From the NCBI RefSeq assembly GCF_036511935.1, contig NZ_AP028878.1:3596001-3660000 (forward strand): a stretch of DNA of 64,000 nucleotides, written 5' to 3'. This DNA is from Marinobacter nanhaiticus D15-8W. Its GTDB lineage: Bacteria > Pseudomonadota > Gammaproteobacteria > Pseudomonadales > Oleiphilaceae. The notes beneath the pieces are model-generated. The model was not told the DNA's origin, did no database searches, and saw only the letters and a program-made list of their open reading frames with translations. This document shows positions 18,026-27,129 of this stretch, in pieces. The translations under genes were made by a program, and so were the position numbers. The first letter of the stretch is position 1. Each line of letters begins with the position of its first letter.

Positions 18026-18691
18026 ATGAGACTGCTTCTGGTAGAAGATGATGCAATGCTTGTGGAGACCCTGAAGAAGGGGTTGGCCGATGCCGGTTTT
18101 GCCGTCGACTGGGTTGGGACCGTGTCTCACGCCAAATCGTTGGGTCTACAGGAACAATACCGCGCGGTCATACTGGATATGGGGTTGCCCGACGGAGACG
18201 GATTGCAGGTGCTGCGTTACTGGCGCCAGCATCACAACAACGTCCCCGTCCTTATTCTGACTGCACGCAGCGATTGGCAGGACAAGGTCAACGGCCTGAA
18301 GGCCGGCGCCGATGACTACTTGGCCAAGCCCTTCCATACCGAAGAGTTGGTCGCCCGTATTCATGCGTTGGTAAGACGAAGCGAAGGGCGCAGCGACTCC
18401 CGCATCCGTGTCGGAGACTATGCCCTGGATGAAGACCGCCAACAGGTACAGACCACGGATGGAGAATGGCACACCCTGACGGGCACCGAATTTCGTCTGT
18501 TACGGTGCCTGATGACGCGCCCGGGCCGGTTACTCTCGAAAGACGAGTTAATGGAACAGCTCTACAGTCTGAAAGACGAGCCGGCACACAATACGATCGA
18601 AGCGTACATTCGGCGCCTGCGACTGATTGTCGGCCGTGATGCCATTTCGACACAACGCGGACAGGGCTACAGCTTCAATGCCAAATCCTGA
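18026..18691 (+). CDS. OmpR-family response regulator, probable copper regulator
   Basis: 221 residues; ATG preceded by AAGGAGAG. Receiver domain (1-115) has the acidic pair in VEDDAML, phosphoacceptor Asp in VILDMGLPDGDG, the Thr in LILTARS and the Lys in LAKPFHTEEL. A winged-helix domain (about 125-220) ends NTIEAYIRRLR..GQGYSF. It is divergent from the copper operon and overlaps the next gene, a sensor kinase, which argues for a CopRS/CusRS-like copper-sensing pair. By sequence it could equally be called PhoP-like, so the copper role is inferred from position. Confidence 0.88.
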   Translation: MRLLLVEDDAMLVETLKKGLADAGFAVDWVGTVSHAKSLGLQEQYRAVILDMGLPDGDGLQVLRYWRQHHNNVPVLILTARSDWQDKVNGLKAGADDYLAKPFHTEELVARIHALVRRSEGRSDSRIRVGDYALDEDRQQVQTTDGEWHTLTGTEFRLLRCLMTRPGRLLSKDELMEQLYSLKDEPAHNTIEAYIRRLRLIVGRDAISTQRGQGYSFNAKS

Positions 18692-20048
18692 CGGCATAGT
18701 GAACCGGGCAGGCTATTCCCTGCGTGCAAAACTCCTGCTCTGGCTGTTGCCACTGATGGTGGTGTTCATGTGGGGAGCATGGCTGATCCACGGCGCATTG
18801 CTCGATCGCATGACAGCCGATTTCGTAGAGTCGCGTCTTCGCCAGGAAGCCCGGTTTCTGGAGCGCCAACTTGAGGAAGCAGCGCCGTCAGAGGACTTGG
18901 CGTACACCGCTGGACGCTACTTCGAAGACGTTTTCCACCACGCCTTCGCCATTCGCCTGGGGCACCGAACCTACTTGTCGTCGACCCAACTGGCATCGGT
19001 TCTCGAGCCGGCCCTTGAGGAACAAGGCACCCGCTTTCTTCGAGCCGGTGGTGGGTCGATGCCAGAACTCCTGCTTTTCCGTCACGTCGCAAGGATGGGT
19101 GACGAGCCTCTGGTGATCGTGGTCGCCGAAGACCTGACGACATTACGCGACAGTCAATCCGAGCTCCACGCCTGGACGGCGGCGGTCGCCATTGGTCTGC
19201 TCGGCGTATTGATCGTTCTCGTACTGTTGGCCGTCTACCTTGCACTTAAGCCGGTTCGCTCCCTACAGGGTTCCCTGCAGGCCTTTCAGGAAGGTCGCCA
19301 GGCGCGGCTGGAACTGACGGCGCCTCGCGAATTTTTGCCATTGATCCGCCAGATAAACCACCTCCTTGACCGACTCGATCAGCGGTTGGAGCGCTCGCGT
19401 CAAGCCCTCGCAAACCTGTCCCACAGCATCAAGACGCCTATAGCGGCGATCCAGCAAGCGCTGGAAGATACCCAACGCCCGCTGGACGACGATTATCGTC
19501 GACGGCTGGCGGCCCGCTTATCGGACATAGACCACCAACTCGAAGCGGAGATGCGCCGTACCCGGTTCGCGGGGCCGGATGTCGGCAAACAGGCACATCC
19601 GGTTCAACAGGCGCACGATCTCGTCTGGATGCTGGGCCGGCTCCACCCCGAAAAGAACTTCGAGCTCAATACCGATCTGCCAAACGAGTTCACGTGGTCC
19701 GTGGAAGAACATGACCTGAGCGAGATGCTTGGCAACCTGCTGGACAACGCGGGCAAATGGGCCAACCGACATGTCAGCGTGACTATCATCCAGCGCCAGA
19801 ATATCCTCGCTATCACGGTCACTGACGATGGGCCCGGCGTAGCCGCCGAAGAACTCCCTACACTCGGAACCCGCGGCCTGAGACTCGACCAGCAAAAACC
19901 CGGTCACGGGCTGGGGCTTGCGATTGTTCGTGACCTCATCGCCCGATACGAGGGACGCTTGGGTTTCAGGCAGGGCGATGTGGGCGGGCTGGTAGTGACA
20001 TTGGAACTCCCCCGTCCCGGCTTCGGTCGGGGATTGCCGAACGCATGA
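18678..20048 (+). CDS. sensor histidine kinase partner of the copper-linked regulator
   Basis: 456 residues if started at ATG 18678, inside the last codons of the regulator gene. Two membrane segments (about 15-36 and 170-192) bracket a periplasmic region of about 130 residues. Then come HAMP-like sequence, the phosphorylation His in LANLSHSIKTPIAAI, the N box GNLLDNAGKWA, TDDGPGV and GHGLGLAIVRDLIA. The periplasmic region lacks obvious Met/His clusters, so direct copper sensing is not apparent. It resembles PhoQ/CusS-type kinases in layout. Confidence 0.87.
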   Translation: MPNPDGIVNRAGYSLRAKLLLWLLPLMVVFMWGAWLIHGALLDRMTADFVESRLRQEARFLERQLEEAAPSEDLAYTAGRYFEDVFHHAFAIRLGHRTYLSSTQLASVLEPALEEQGTRFLRAGGGSMPELLLFRHVARMGDEPLVIVVAEDLTTLRDSQSELHAWTAAVAIGLLGVLIVLVLLAVYLALKPVRSLQGSLQAFQEGRQARLELTAPREFLPLIRQINHLLDRLDQRLERSRQALANLSHSIKTPIAAIQQALEDTQRPLDDDYRRRLAARLSDIDHQLEAEMRRTRFAGPDVGKQAHPVQQAHDLVWMLGRLHPEKNFELNTDLPNEFTWSVEEHDLSEMLGNLLDNAGKWANRHVSVTIIQRQNILAITVTDDGPGVAAEELPTLGTRGLRLDQQKPGHGLGLAIVRDLIARYEGRLGFRQGDVGGLVVTLELPRPGFGRGLPNA

Positions 20049-20078
20049 CGACTCCCATTCGATTACACCTAGGTTATT

Positions 20079-20095
20079 TTCATTTTCAGTTCAGT
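20079..20095 (+). promoter_or_regulatory. putative response-regulator box before the complex-I-like operon
   Basis: TTCATT (20079-20084) and TTCAGT (20090-20095) start 11 bp apart with a further overlapping TTCAGT at 20085. The pattern matches the box at 17940-17956 in one half-site exactly and in the other with one mismatch. It lies about 150 bases before the first gene of the nuo-like operon. Control by the adjacent OmpR-type regulator is a hypothesis. Confidence 0.35.
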
Positions 20096-20247
20096 TTGGC
20101 TAACTACACTCATGTTACGGAATGTAAACGCGTTTAAGGAGAGTCGTTTCTAGGAATGGCTAACCCAGACGGTCGCCAATCCCTCAAATACAAAAGAGTT
20201 TGTTTCCCGACATCGCCGAACTCGCGTACGGATACACGGACACTGGC

Positions 20248-20604
20248 ATGGAACTGAAACAATTACTGGTCCTGCTGATCGTTGCGCTTATTACCGCCGC
20301 CTTCGGTCTCTGGATCCAGCGTACCCCCAGACCATCGAAACACCCCATCACCTGGCCCCAGCGGGCACCCTTCCTGGGCGGCGGGCAGCCGGACACGCAT
20401 GCCTGGTCGCGGTTCCACGTGCGCTACTACCCCATGACGCTGCTGCTCATCGCCTTCGAAATGGAGATGATGTTCATGTATCCCTGGGCCGTGGTCTACG
20501 TGTCAGAGGGCATCAAGGCCCTGTCCGAAATGGGCATGTTCCTCGGCATCCTCTCCATCGGCATCCTCTACGGCTGGCGCGAGGGGGCATTCAAATGGCA
20601 ATGA
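20248..20604 (+). CDS. NuoA-like subunit of a complex-I-like membrane complex
   Basis: 118 residues from ATG 20248 (an in-frame TTG at 20200 would give 134). Three membrane helices. The subunit A signature FHVRYYPMTLLLIAFEMEMM matches the F-x-V-x-Y-Y...LLF-D-x-E block of NuoA, with Glu at both acidic positions (FEME where enterobacterial NuoA has FDVE). It is first in an eight-gene operon of complex-I homologues and overlaps the next gene by 10 bases. In standard complex I this subunit borders the quinone channel. Confidence 0.85.
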   Translation: MELKQLLVLLIVALITAAFGLWIQRTPRPSKHPITWPQRAPFLGGGQPDTHAWSRFHVRYYPMTLLLIAFEMEMMFMYPWAVVYVSEGIKALSEMGMFLGILSIGILYGWREGAFKWQ

Positions 20605-21896
20605 AATGGCTGCAAAAGCAGGCCGGACGCGCGCCCTTGCCGGTGTTTCCGATCATCGGCCGCGGCGGTGAGGCGACGCTCGATGCACTGCATCTTTCTC
20701 CGGGCGTCGAGATCACAGCTTCCCCCAGACACGCCAGGGCCTTGGTGGTGCTGGGTACCGTCGAACCCTACGACCATGATGCCCTCAAGCGGGTTCACGA
20801 CCAGGTGCCTGTCCCGCGGATCAGCCTCTGGTGCGGCAACACGCCGGTCCCGGAGGAGCTACGCAGCTCGGCCATCAAGACAACAGCGCCGGAAGAACTC
20901 GTGGAACGCGCCAGGGTCGCCTACCGGAAGCTGATCAGTGGCGAACATGCCGGCGACATCAACCTCTGCCTCGACGAGCCCCCGGCGCCCTGGAAGGGGC
21001 TGGGGGACGGTCACGGTGGAGAAGGCATGATGGGCGGCAAGCCCTACGGACGCCCCATGGCTATGCCGGAGGACGACCTGCGCGACGGCCTGCAGCTCGA
21101 CCCGCTGGATTTCACCCTGGGTCCGTTTTCGTCCCTATTACCGCCAGGCATGAGCGCTCGCATCAAACTTCACGGTGACGTCATTGCTGACTTCGAGGTT
21201 ATTTCCAAGCCCTATCCACGTACGCTCCCGGACGTGTTCTATCAAGCACAGCGACGCCCGGTACCACTGGCCGACCTGGAGCTGGCCCGTGCCGGGTATC
21301 ACCTGCGCCGGTTGAGCCATGCCTTGCAAATCAACGGTCTCGGCGCCTATGCCACACGTCTGCGCCGGCGTGCCGCGCACCTGCGTCCGGACCAGCCCAA
21401 GGGCGAGCTGGCGCCGGCTTCCGTGTGGCGTTCGCTATTCAGGTCGGCCGGCGCCCATCAAGGCGTCGTGACCGGCGACAGCGTGGCGAGACTGCGCGGC
21501 TCCGCAGCCCGGGCTGCAGGTGCGAACACCGACAGTCGCAGCCAGGACCCAGCCTATACCTCCCTGGGGTTCCAGCCAGTGGTCCAACACTCTGGCACCT
21601 GTGGCGCACGCTGGAAACAGTGGCTCGACGAAGCAGACCAAGCCCTGAAGCTGGCCCTCTCCGCGCATAAGAACGAAGCCTTGAGTTCGCCGTCCCATAT
21701 CGTGGAATCCCCGCTGGGACCGCTGACGAAGTCTGACCCGCCTGTGGACTGTAGCGACCTCCTGCCGTCACTGCTTGTCGGCCTGGAATGGAGCGAGGCC
21801 ATGTCGGTCATCGCCAGCCTGGACCTGGCGGCTGTCGATGAGGGCGCGGCTCCCAATGAAACAGGGACTGCCGATGAAGGAGGGGCCATATCATGA
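20595..21896 (+). CDS. degenerate NuoB-NuoD-like fusion protein
   Basis: 433 residues. Residues about 15-125 align with NuoB: ASPRHARALVVLGTV and VHDQVPVPRISLWCGN correspond to the family's SPRxAD...VAGT and YDQMPEP...GSCAN. The paired cysteines of the N2 cluster are replaced by Gly-Gly (GRGGEATLDAL), and the PGCPPRP loop is gone (KTTAPEELVERA). Residues about 155-260 resemble the start of NuoD (LDFTLGPFSSLLPPGMSARI, then LHGDVI), but the quinone-site GPQHPSTHG has become GPFSSLLPPG. A Gly/Met/His linker (DGHGGEGMMGGKPYGRP) joins them. The last 170 residues have no recognised counterpart. No N2 cluster can form; the role is probably structural or conformational. Confidence 0.7.
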   Translation: MAMKWLQKQAGRAPLPVFPIIGRGGEATLDALHLSPGVEITASPRHARALVVLGTVEPYDHDALKRVHDQVPVPRISLWCGNTPVPEELRSSAIKTTAPEELVERARVAYRKLISGEHAGDINLCLDEPPAPWKGLGDGHGGEGMMGGKPYGRPMAMPEDDLRDGLQLDPLDFTLGPFSSLLPPGMSARIKLHGDVIADFEVISKPYPRTLPDVFYQAQRRPVPLADLELARAGYHLRRLSHALQINGLGAYATRLRRRAAHLRPDQPKGELAPASVWRSLFRSAGAHQGVVTGDSVARLRGSAARAAGANTDSRSQDPAYTSLGFQPVVQHSGTCGARWKQWLDEADQALKLALSAHKNEALSSPSHIVESPLGPLTKSDPPVDCSDLLPSLLVGLEWSEAMSVIASLDLAAVDEGAAPNETGTADEGGAIS

Positions 21897-22818
21897 CGGT
21901 AGATCTTCTTCTCGGCTCCGTATGCACGGTACTCGCGGCGCTGTTCATCGGTATCTATTGTGTCGCGGCGATGGATAGCGCCGTGTATACACGTATCACC
22001 GGCGCCTATGGCCGCAATAGCCTGATGGCGCCGCTGCAGGATGCGGCGAGCCTCTGGTACGCCCCGAAAACCAGACTGAAGCACCCGATCGCGCTGCCTG
22101 GAGACTCGCTCCCGTCCTATATCTGGTATTGGCCGCCATGGGACTGGCCCTCGTGCCCTGGACCGCCGACTTCGTGCCGGTAGACCTGACCACGGGCATC
22201 GTTCTCTGGGGCGCGTTGGAGCCTTTGGCCACCGTGGTTATATTCCTGCAGGGCTGGGCCCCGAACGCCCACTTTCCGCTGATTGGCGCCTATCGATATG
22301 TCTCTCTGGGGCTGTCCTACATCCTGGTAAGCATGTTCGTATTGATCGGCGTTGCGTTGCCTGCGGAATCCCTGCAGGTCAGTGCCGTCGTCGAGTCTCA
22401 GGCGGAACTGTGGAATGTCATCCGCCAGCCGCTCGGACTACCGCTGTTCCTGCTCGTCGGGCTTGGTATCAGCTTCTGGGGCCCACTGAACTTTGCAGAT
22501 TCCGACGACCTGGCGGGCGGCGCATCCTCCGAAGCATCAGGCCGGACTCGCCTGCTCTGGCAGATGGGACGCGCGGCGATGCTCGTCGCCTTCGCCGCCA
22601 TCGGTGCTTCCGCCTTCCTGGGCGGTTGGCAGGGGCCGTGGCTGCCTGGCCCCGTGTGGGTGATCCTTAAGACGCTGGCCGTGCTATTCGCGCTAATCCT
22701 TCTCGGACACCATCTGCCGCGCCCGTCACCGGAACGTTTCCTGACTCTTGCCTGGGTGGTCCTGCTGCCGCTGGCCTTCGTGGACCTGGCCTGGGCCGGT
22801 GTGGAGGCCTTGTTATGA
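21893..22818 (+). pseudogene. NuoH-like subunit, interrupted by a one-base frameshift
   Basis: The first reading frame (21893 onward) gives LLGSVCTVLAALFIGIYCVAA and PLQDAASLWYAPK, as in NuoH. After the A-run at 22067-22070 it leaves the family pattern. Adding one A restores NQTEAPDRAAWRLAPVLYLV and continues to 22818, ending in seven or so helices. Total length would be about 308 residues, normal for NuoH. The loop that normally reads P-F-D-x-P-E-A-E and lines the quinone chamber is GPLNFADSDDLAGGA here, so its Glu residues are lost. Since the rest of the operon is intact, sequencing error or slippage is as likely as true loss. Confidence 0.75.
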
Positions 22819-23423
22819 GTGCCGTCGATATCGTCTTTTTTATCAACGCCGCCATTGCCATCTACGCCGGTTGGCGCGTGTTCGTCACGGATTCCATGGT
22901 GCGCGCCTCGTTCTTCCTGCTGGTCTCGTTCCTGGCGGTGGGCGTGATCATGCTGCTGCTGGCGGCTATTTACCTCGGTGTGGCGCTGTTCTTCATGATG
23001 GCCGTGGAAATGATGGTGATGGCGCTATTCATGGTCATGTTCATGATGAATCCGGCCGGCTTGAACCCGATGAAGATGGTGCATCAGGAAAAGGTGGCCA
23101 TCGGCGTGGGCGTTGTGGCTTTCGTGGCACTTGGTGCCGTCGCGCTGTTCGGTGAATTTCCCAGCCGCCCCGTGCCAGAGGGCCTGGAGCCAGTGGTTTC
23201 ACTGGGTCACGAACTGCTCGGGGATTCCATGCTCGTCTTCGAATCCGCCGGCGTGACCCTGCTGGCGACGATGATCGCGGTGGTCATGCTCACCAGTCAC
23301 AAAGGTCGCTACGGCGACGCGAACGAAGGTTCCCAGCCGCCGGGTCTGGAACCCGGTGGCGATCCGGCGGATAAGCCGCCCGAGGACGAGGGCGGCGGAC
23401 ACCACCATCATCACTGCCATTGA
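22815..23423 (+). CDS. NuoJ-like subunit with a His-rich C-terminal tail
   Basis: 202 residues, starting four bases inside the nuoH-like stop. Five membrane helices follow the NuoJ pattern, including VRASFFLLVSFLAVGVIMLL and IYLGVALFFMMAVEMMVMA; the latter has an unusual number of Met residues. The C-terminal 35 residues form a hydrophilic tail ending DEGGGHHHHHCH, a potential metal-binding cluster absent from ordinary NuoJ. Neighbours are the nuoH-like and nuoK-like genes; a GGAGAG ribosome site for nuoK sits at 23459-23464. Confidence 0.85.
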   Translation: MSAVDIVFFINAAIAIYAGWRVFVTDSMVRASFFLLVSFLAVGVIMLLLAAIYLGVALFFMMAVEMMVMALFMVMFMMNPAGLNPMKMVHQEKVAIGVGVVAFVALGAVALFGEFPSRPVPEGLEPVVSLGHELLGDSMLVFESAGVTLLATMIAVVMLTSHKGRYGDANEGSQPPGLEPGGDPADKPPEDEGGGHHHHHCH

Positions 23424-23468
23424 CCTCCTGGCGCGAGGTTTGGCCGATACAGAGACAAGGAGAGCTCC

Positions 23469-23774
23469 ATGACACTGGCTACACTCCTGATCCTTGCCGC
23501 CGCGCTGATTGGCATCGGCCTCTATGGCGCGTTCTCGCAGCAGTCCTTCGTCATGCTGATGATGGGGCTGGAACTCATCCTCAATGGCGCCATGCTGGCC
23601 GCTGTCAGTTTCTGGGCGCTGACCGGTGGCGGCGCACCCGAGGGACAGCTGTTGACCATCATCGTCATGGCGGTGATGGCGATCGAGATGGCCATGGGCT
23701 TCGCCCTGGTAATCTCCGTCTATCGCGCCAAGCAGGCTGACATGACCGAAGCCCTGGACGGATTGAAACAGTGA
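23469..23774 (+). CDS. NuoK-like subunit
   Basis: 101 residues, normal NuoK length, three helices. Both family glutamates are retained: one in MMGLELILNGAML, the other in MAIEMAMGFALVISVYR, equivalent to Glu36 and Glu72 of E. coli NuoK, which take part in proton translocation. ATG follows AAGGAGAG with good spacing. The stop overlaps the start of the nuoL-like gene. Confidence 0.92.
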   Translation: MTLATLLILAAALIGIGLYGAFSQQSFVMLMMGLELILNGAMLAAVSFWALTGGGAPEGQLLTIIVMAVMAIEMAMGFALVISVYRAKQADMTEALDGLKQ

Positions 23775-25645
23775 TGCTCTGGTTGGTTCCACTTTTCCCT
23801 ATCGTTGCCAGCCTGCTGCTGTATGGTTGGTGGCAACGGACATCCTCTCGCCCGGCGCTTGCGGGGTCGGCCGCCGGCGTGGTCGCGGTTACGCTCGCAT
23901 TGGTGATATTCGCGGAAGCGTCAGGTTGGACAGGAACACTGACCTGGAGCGATACGCTCAGCCTGCAGATCGGCTTCACGCCGATGACGCACCTGGCGGC
24001 ACTGGTCGTACCACTGGTGGCCGCGCCTATCATTTTCTACGCTGCTGTTCACGAACCGGCGCAACGCCTGGGCCGGCTCGTTGCGCTGCTGGTGGCCTTC
24101 ACCGGCGCGATGGAGTTGATCATCCTCGCCCGTGATCTGCTGAGCCTATTGATTGCCTGGGAAATCGTCGGGGCTTTGTCCTGGGCGCTGATTGGCCATG
24201 ACTTTAACGACCGCGGAAAAGCCCGTAACGCCTCACAGGCGTTCATGACCACCCGCACCGGCGATCTGGGCCTCTACCTGGCGGCGTTCATCGCTTTCTC
24301 ACAAACCGGCAGCCTGGCCTACGCCGATCTCGCGCAAATGAGTCCGGAGGCCATGAGCCTATTTGCCGCCGGTGTCACCCTGGCGGCGCTGAGCAAATCG
24401 GCTCAGGTGCCGTTCGCGCCCTGGCTGTTCTCAGCGATGTCCGGCCCGGCGCCGGTCTCAGCCCTGCTCCATGCGGCAACCATGGTGGCCGCCGGGGTTA
24501 TCCTGCTGGCGCAATTCCAGCCTATCCTGGCGAGTGTAGCCTGGCTCGGACCGCTGCTGATCGCGGCCGGTCTGACCACGGCGCTGGCCGGCGGTCTCGT
24601 GGCGGCCGCATCGCCTCACGCCAAACGTCTACTGGCAGGCTCCACATCCGCCCACTACGGGCTGATGTTTATCGCCATCGGCGCGGGCTACCCCGCAATC
24701 GCCTTGACCCACTTTGCCATGCATGCGCTGATGAAAGCGCCTCTGTTCCTGACTGCAGGTATAGCCGGCCAGAGAGCGGGCTCCTATGAACTTGGCGAAA
24801 TAGCAGGCACATCACTACCCAAGGGACTTCGGCCCGCTTCCCTGGTCGCCGTACTTGCCCTTGCCGGCCTCGTACCGCTCGGCCCGGCCTGGAGTAAGGA
24901 GGCAGTCGTCACATCCGCAGGCCTGGCTGCTCCGTGGCTGGCCATTCTCGTCGCTCTCGCGGGCGGCCTCAGCGCGCTTTATGCTGCGCGCTTTCAGGGG
25001 TGTCTCTTTCCCCGTTTAGTCGACGTAAAAACAGGCCCCGACCCGGCCCACGAGTCCCACGGCGGGTTACAACGTGCGCCGATCTATTTCCTTGTCGTGC
25101 TGGTGCTCCTGAGCAGCGCAATCTGGCTGCCAGCAGTGCATAGCACGGTAGGTCAATGGCTGGTGACCGCCTTTCCATCGACCAAGCTTTGGGAGTTTGC
25201 CGTTTCCCTGCTGCTTGTGCTGGCCGGTCTTTACCTTGGCCGGCGCCTGGCCACCCGCGAGTTGACTGGCCAGTCGCAATCCGGCGCCATTCGCCGTTTC
25301 CTGACCCAATGGATGCTGCTGCCCCGGGCGGCCCGATTGTTCGTCGTAAAACCCGTCGATGGTCTGGCGAACGCGCTGGCCTCGTTTGATACACGCGTGG
25401 TCGATGCCGGTATTCGCGTAACGGCTCGCCTGACGCTCTGGCTATCCAACGTGGGCAGCCGATCGATCGAGTGGCTGTTCGACGGACTGCCTGAGGGCCT
25501 GGCCCAGCTTTCCGGCAAGGCCGGCGAGAGCACACGCCAGCTGCAGTCCGGCATGCTGCACCACTACTACAGCCTGATCGCCATTGGCATTGCCGCCATG
25601 GTTCTTATCCTGATTCTGGGCATGATCACAGGAGGATTATCTTGA
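23771..25645 (+). CDS. NuoL-like antiporter-type subunit
   Basis: 624 residues, GTG at 23771 or ATG at 23774. It has the Proton_antipo_M core with about 14-16 helices. Proton-channel residues are present: Glu in LLIAWEIVGALSWALIGHDF, Lys in LSKSAQVPFAPWLFSAMSGP and the HAATMVAAGV histidine. The C-terminal extension after residue 480 is amphipathic and contains the expected lateral-helix region before a last membrane segment (SLIAIGIAAMVLILILG). It could also be compared with DabB or MrpA, but the neighbours fit complex I. Confidence 0.9.
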   Translation: MMLWLVPLFPIVASLLLYGWWQRTSSRPALAGSAAGVVAVTLALVIFAEASGWTGTLTWSDTLSLQIGFTPMTHLAALVVPLVAAPIIFYAAVHEPAQRLGRLVALLVAFTGAMELIILARDLLSLLIAWEIVGALSWALIGHDFNDRGKARNASQAFMTTRTGDLGLYLAAFIAFSQTGSLAYADLAQMSPEAMSLFAAGVTLAALSKSAQVPFAPWLFSAMSGPAPVSALLHAATMVAAGVILLAQFQPILASVAWLGPLLIAAGLTTALAGGLVAAASPHAKRLLAGSTSAHYGLMFIAIGAGYPAIALTHFAMHALMKAPLFLTAGIAGQRAGSYELGEIAGTSLPKGLRPASLVAVLALAGLVPLGPAWSKEAVVTSAGLAAPWLAILVALAGGLSALYAARFQGCLFPRLVDVKTGPDPAHESHGGLQRAPIYFLVVLVLLSSAIWLPAVHSTVGQWLVTAFPSTKLWEFAVSLLLVLAGLYLGRRLATRELTGQSQSGAIRRFLTQWMLLPRAARLFVVKPVDGLANALASFDTRVVDAGIRVTARLTLWLSNVGSRSIEWLFDGLPEGLAQLSGKAGESTRQLQSGMLHHYYSLIAIGIAAMVLILILGMITGGLS

Positions 25646-27129
25646 TTCTGACCGCCGCACTGGTCGTACCCTTACTTGGCGCATTGGCCCTCGCCCTTTG
25701 GCCCGGTTGGTCGCGATCGGCGGCGCGGGCCTTTGCGGTGGTCACCACGCTGGTACCGCTGCTGCTGATGGTTATCGCCTGGAGTCGGTTCGACACGGGC
25801 GGCAGCATGTTCCAGTTGGTCGAGGAGGTCGACTGGGTACCCTCACTGGGGATGGGGTTCCGCCTGGGCGTCGATGGCATCGCCCTGGCCGTGGCCGCCA
25901 TGACGGCGCTGCTTTTCACCGGTGCCGCAGCCTATCCGGTCGACACCCGGGGTGCCGCACGCCAGTACTATGCCTGGATCCTGTTCCTGGAAATGGCCTC
26001 CCTCGGTGTGTTCCTTGCCTTGGACCTGCTGCTCTTCTACGTCTTCTTCGACCTCACCCTGGTAGGCATGTACTTCCTGATCGGCCGCTGGGGCCACGGC
26101 GAGCCCCAGTCCGCAGCGCTGAAGTTCTTCCTGTATACGCTGTTTGGCTCATTGTTCCTGCTACTGGCGATTCTCGGCCTCTACCTTTCCGCGGACCCGC
26201 TGACCTTCGACATGCGCGAGCTGATCCAACAGCAACCGCTGGCCGGCGCAGGCACGTTTGCCGGTGTGGTGATGGCCGCCTTCCTGCTGGGCTTCATCAT
26301 CAAGACACCGCTGGTGCCATTCCATACCTGGCTGCCGCGGGCCCACGTGGATGCCCCAGCCCCGGCCTCCGCCATCCTGGCCGGCGTCCTGCTGAAAATG
26401 GGCACCTACGGTCTGATCAGGATTCCCTACAGCATGATGGCTGAGACCTTTGCTGCCTGGGCCTTGCCGCTCGGCATCCTCGCACTGGTCTCCATTCTCT
26501 ATGGCGCCCTGGTGGCTCTGGGACAGAAGGACATCAAACAGCGCATTGCCTATACCTCGATCAACCACATGGGCTATGCGGTGCTGGGTATTGCGGCGGC
26601 AGGCGCCCTGCTCGATGGTAGCGAGACCGCCCGCTCCATGGCGCTGATCGGCGCGACGGTCGAGATGGTGGCCCACGGTCTGATCACCGGTGCGCTCTTC
26701 CTGATCGCCGGGTCCTTCTGGCAGCGTGGCGAGACCTATCGTCTGGCGGATTACGGAGGTCTCTCCGGACGAACGCCTAAACTGGCCGGGATGACCACCG
26801 TGGCAGCCTTCGCCAGCCTGGGCCTTCCCGGGTTGGCCGGGTTCGTCGCCGAGTTCCATATTTTCGTGGGGACATTCGGCGTGTATCCATGGCTGGCTGC
26901 TATCGGGCTGCTGGGCATCCTGATTACGGCCGCGCTGTTCCTGCGGATGTTGCAGTCGTTGTTCTTCGGCCAACTGCCCGAACGCTGGAATACGATGGCT
27001 GACCTGAAGACCAGCGAAATCGCCGTCTTGGGCGTATTCATGGTGCTGGTCGTCTTGATCGGCGTCTATCCGGCGTTCCTGCTCGACATCATCAATACAT
27101 CCGCGCGCTGGCTCGTGGGAGGCGGCTGA
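25642..27129 (+). CDS. NuoM-like antiporter-type subunit
   Basis: 495 residues. The TTG start at 25642 is chosen because AGGAGG (25630-25635) lies at ideal distance and it overlaps the nuoL-like stop. Core motifs are FIIKTPLVPFHTWLPRAHVD with the channel Lys, and LLKMGTYGLIRI with the second Lys. The helix-5 position that is Glu in E. coli NuoM (FFFWEMMLVPMYFL) reads FYVFFDLTLVGMYFL, that is, Asp. It is therefore likely still a working proton or ion channel subunit. Confidence 0.92.
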   Translation: MILTAALVVPLLGALALALWPGWSRSAARAFAVVTTLVPLLLMVIAWSRFDTGGSMFQLVEEVDWVPSLGMGFRLGVDGIALAVAAMTALLFTGAAAYPVDTRGAARQYYAWILFLEMASLGVFLALDLLLFYVFFDLTLVGMYFLIGRWGHGEPQSAALKFFLYTLFGSLFLLLAILGLYLSADPLTFDMRELIQQQPLAGAGTFAGVVMAAFLLGFIIKTPLVPFHTWLPRAHVDAPAPASAILAGVLLKMGTYGLIRIPYSMMAETFAAWALPLGILALVSILYGALVALGQKDIKQRIAYTSINHMGYAVLGIAAAGALLDGSETARSMALIGATVEMVAHGLITGALFLIAGSFWQRGETYRLADYGGLSGRTPKLAGMTTVAAFASLGLPGLAGFVAEFHIFVGTFGVYPWLAAIGLLGILITAALFLRMLQSLFFGQLPERWNTMADLKTSEIAVLGVFMVLVVLIGVYPAFLLDIINTSARWLVGGG

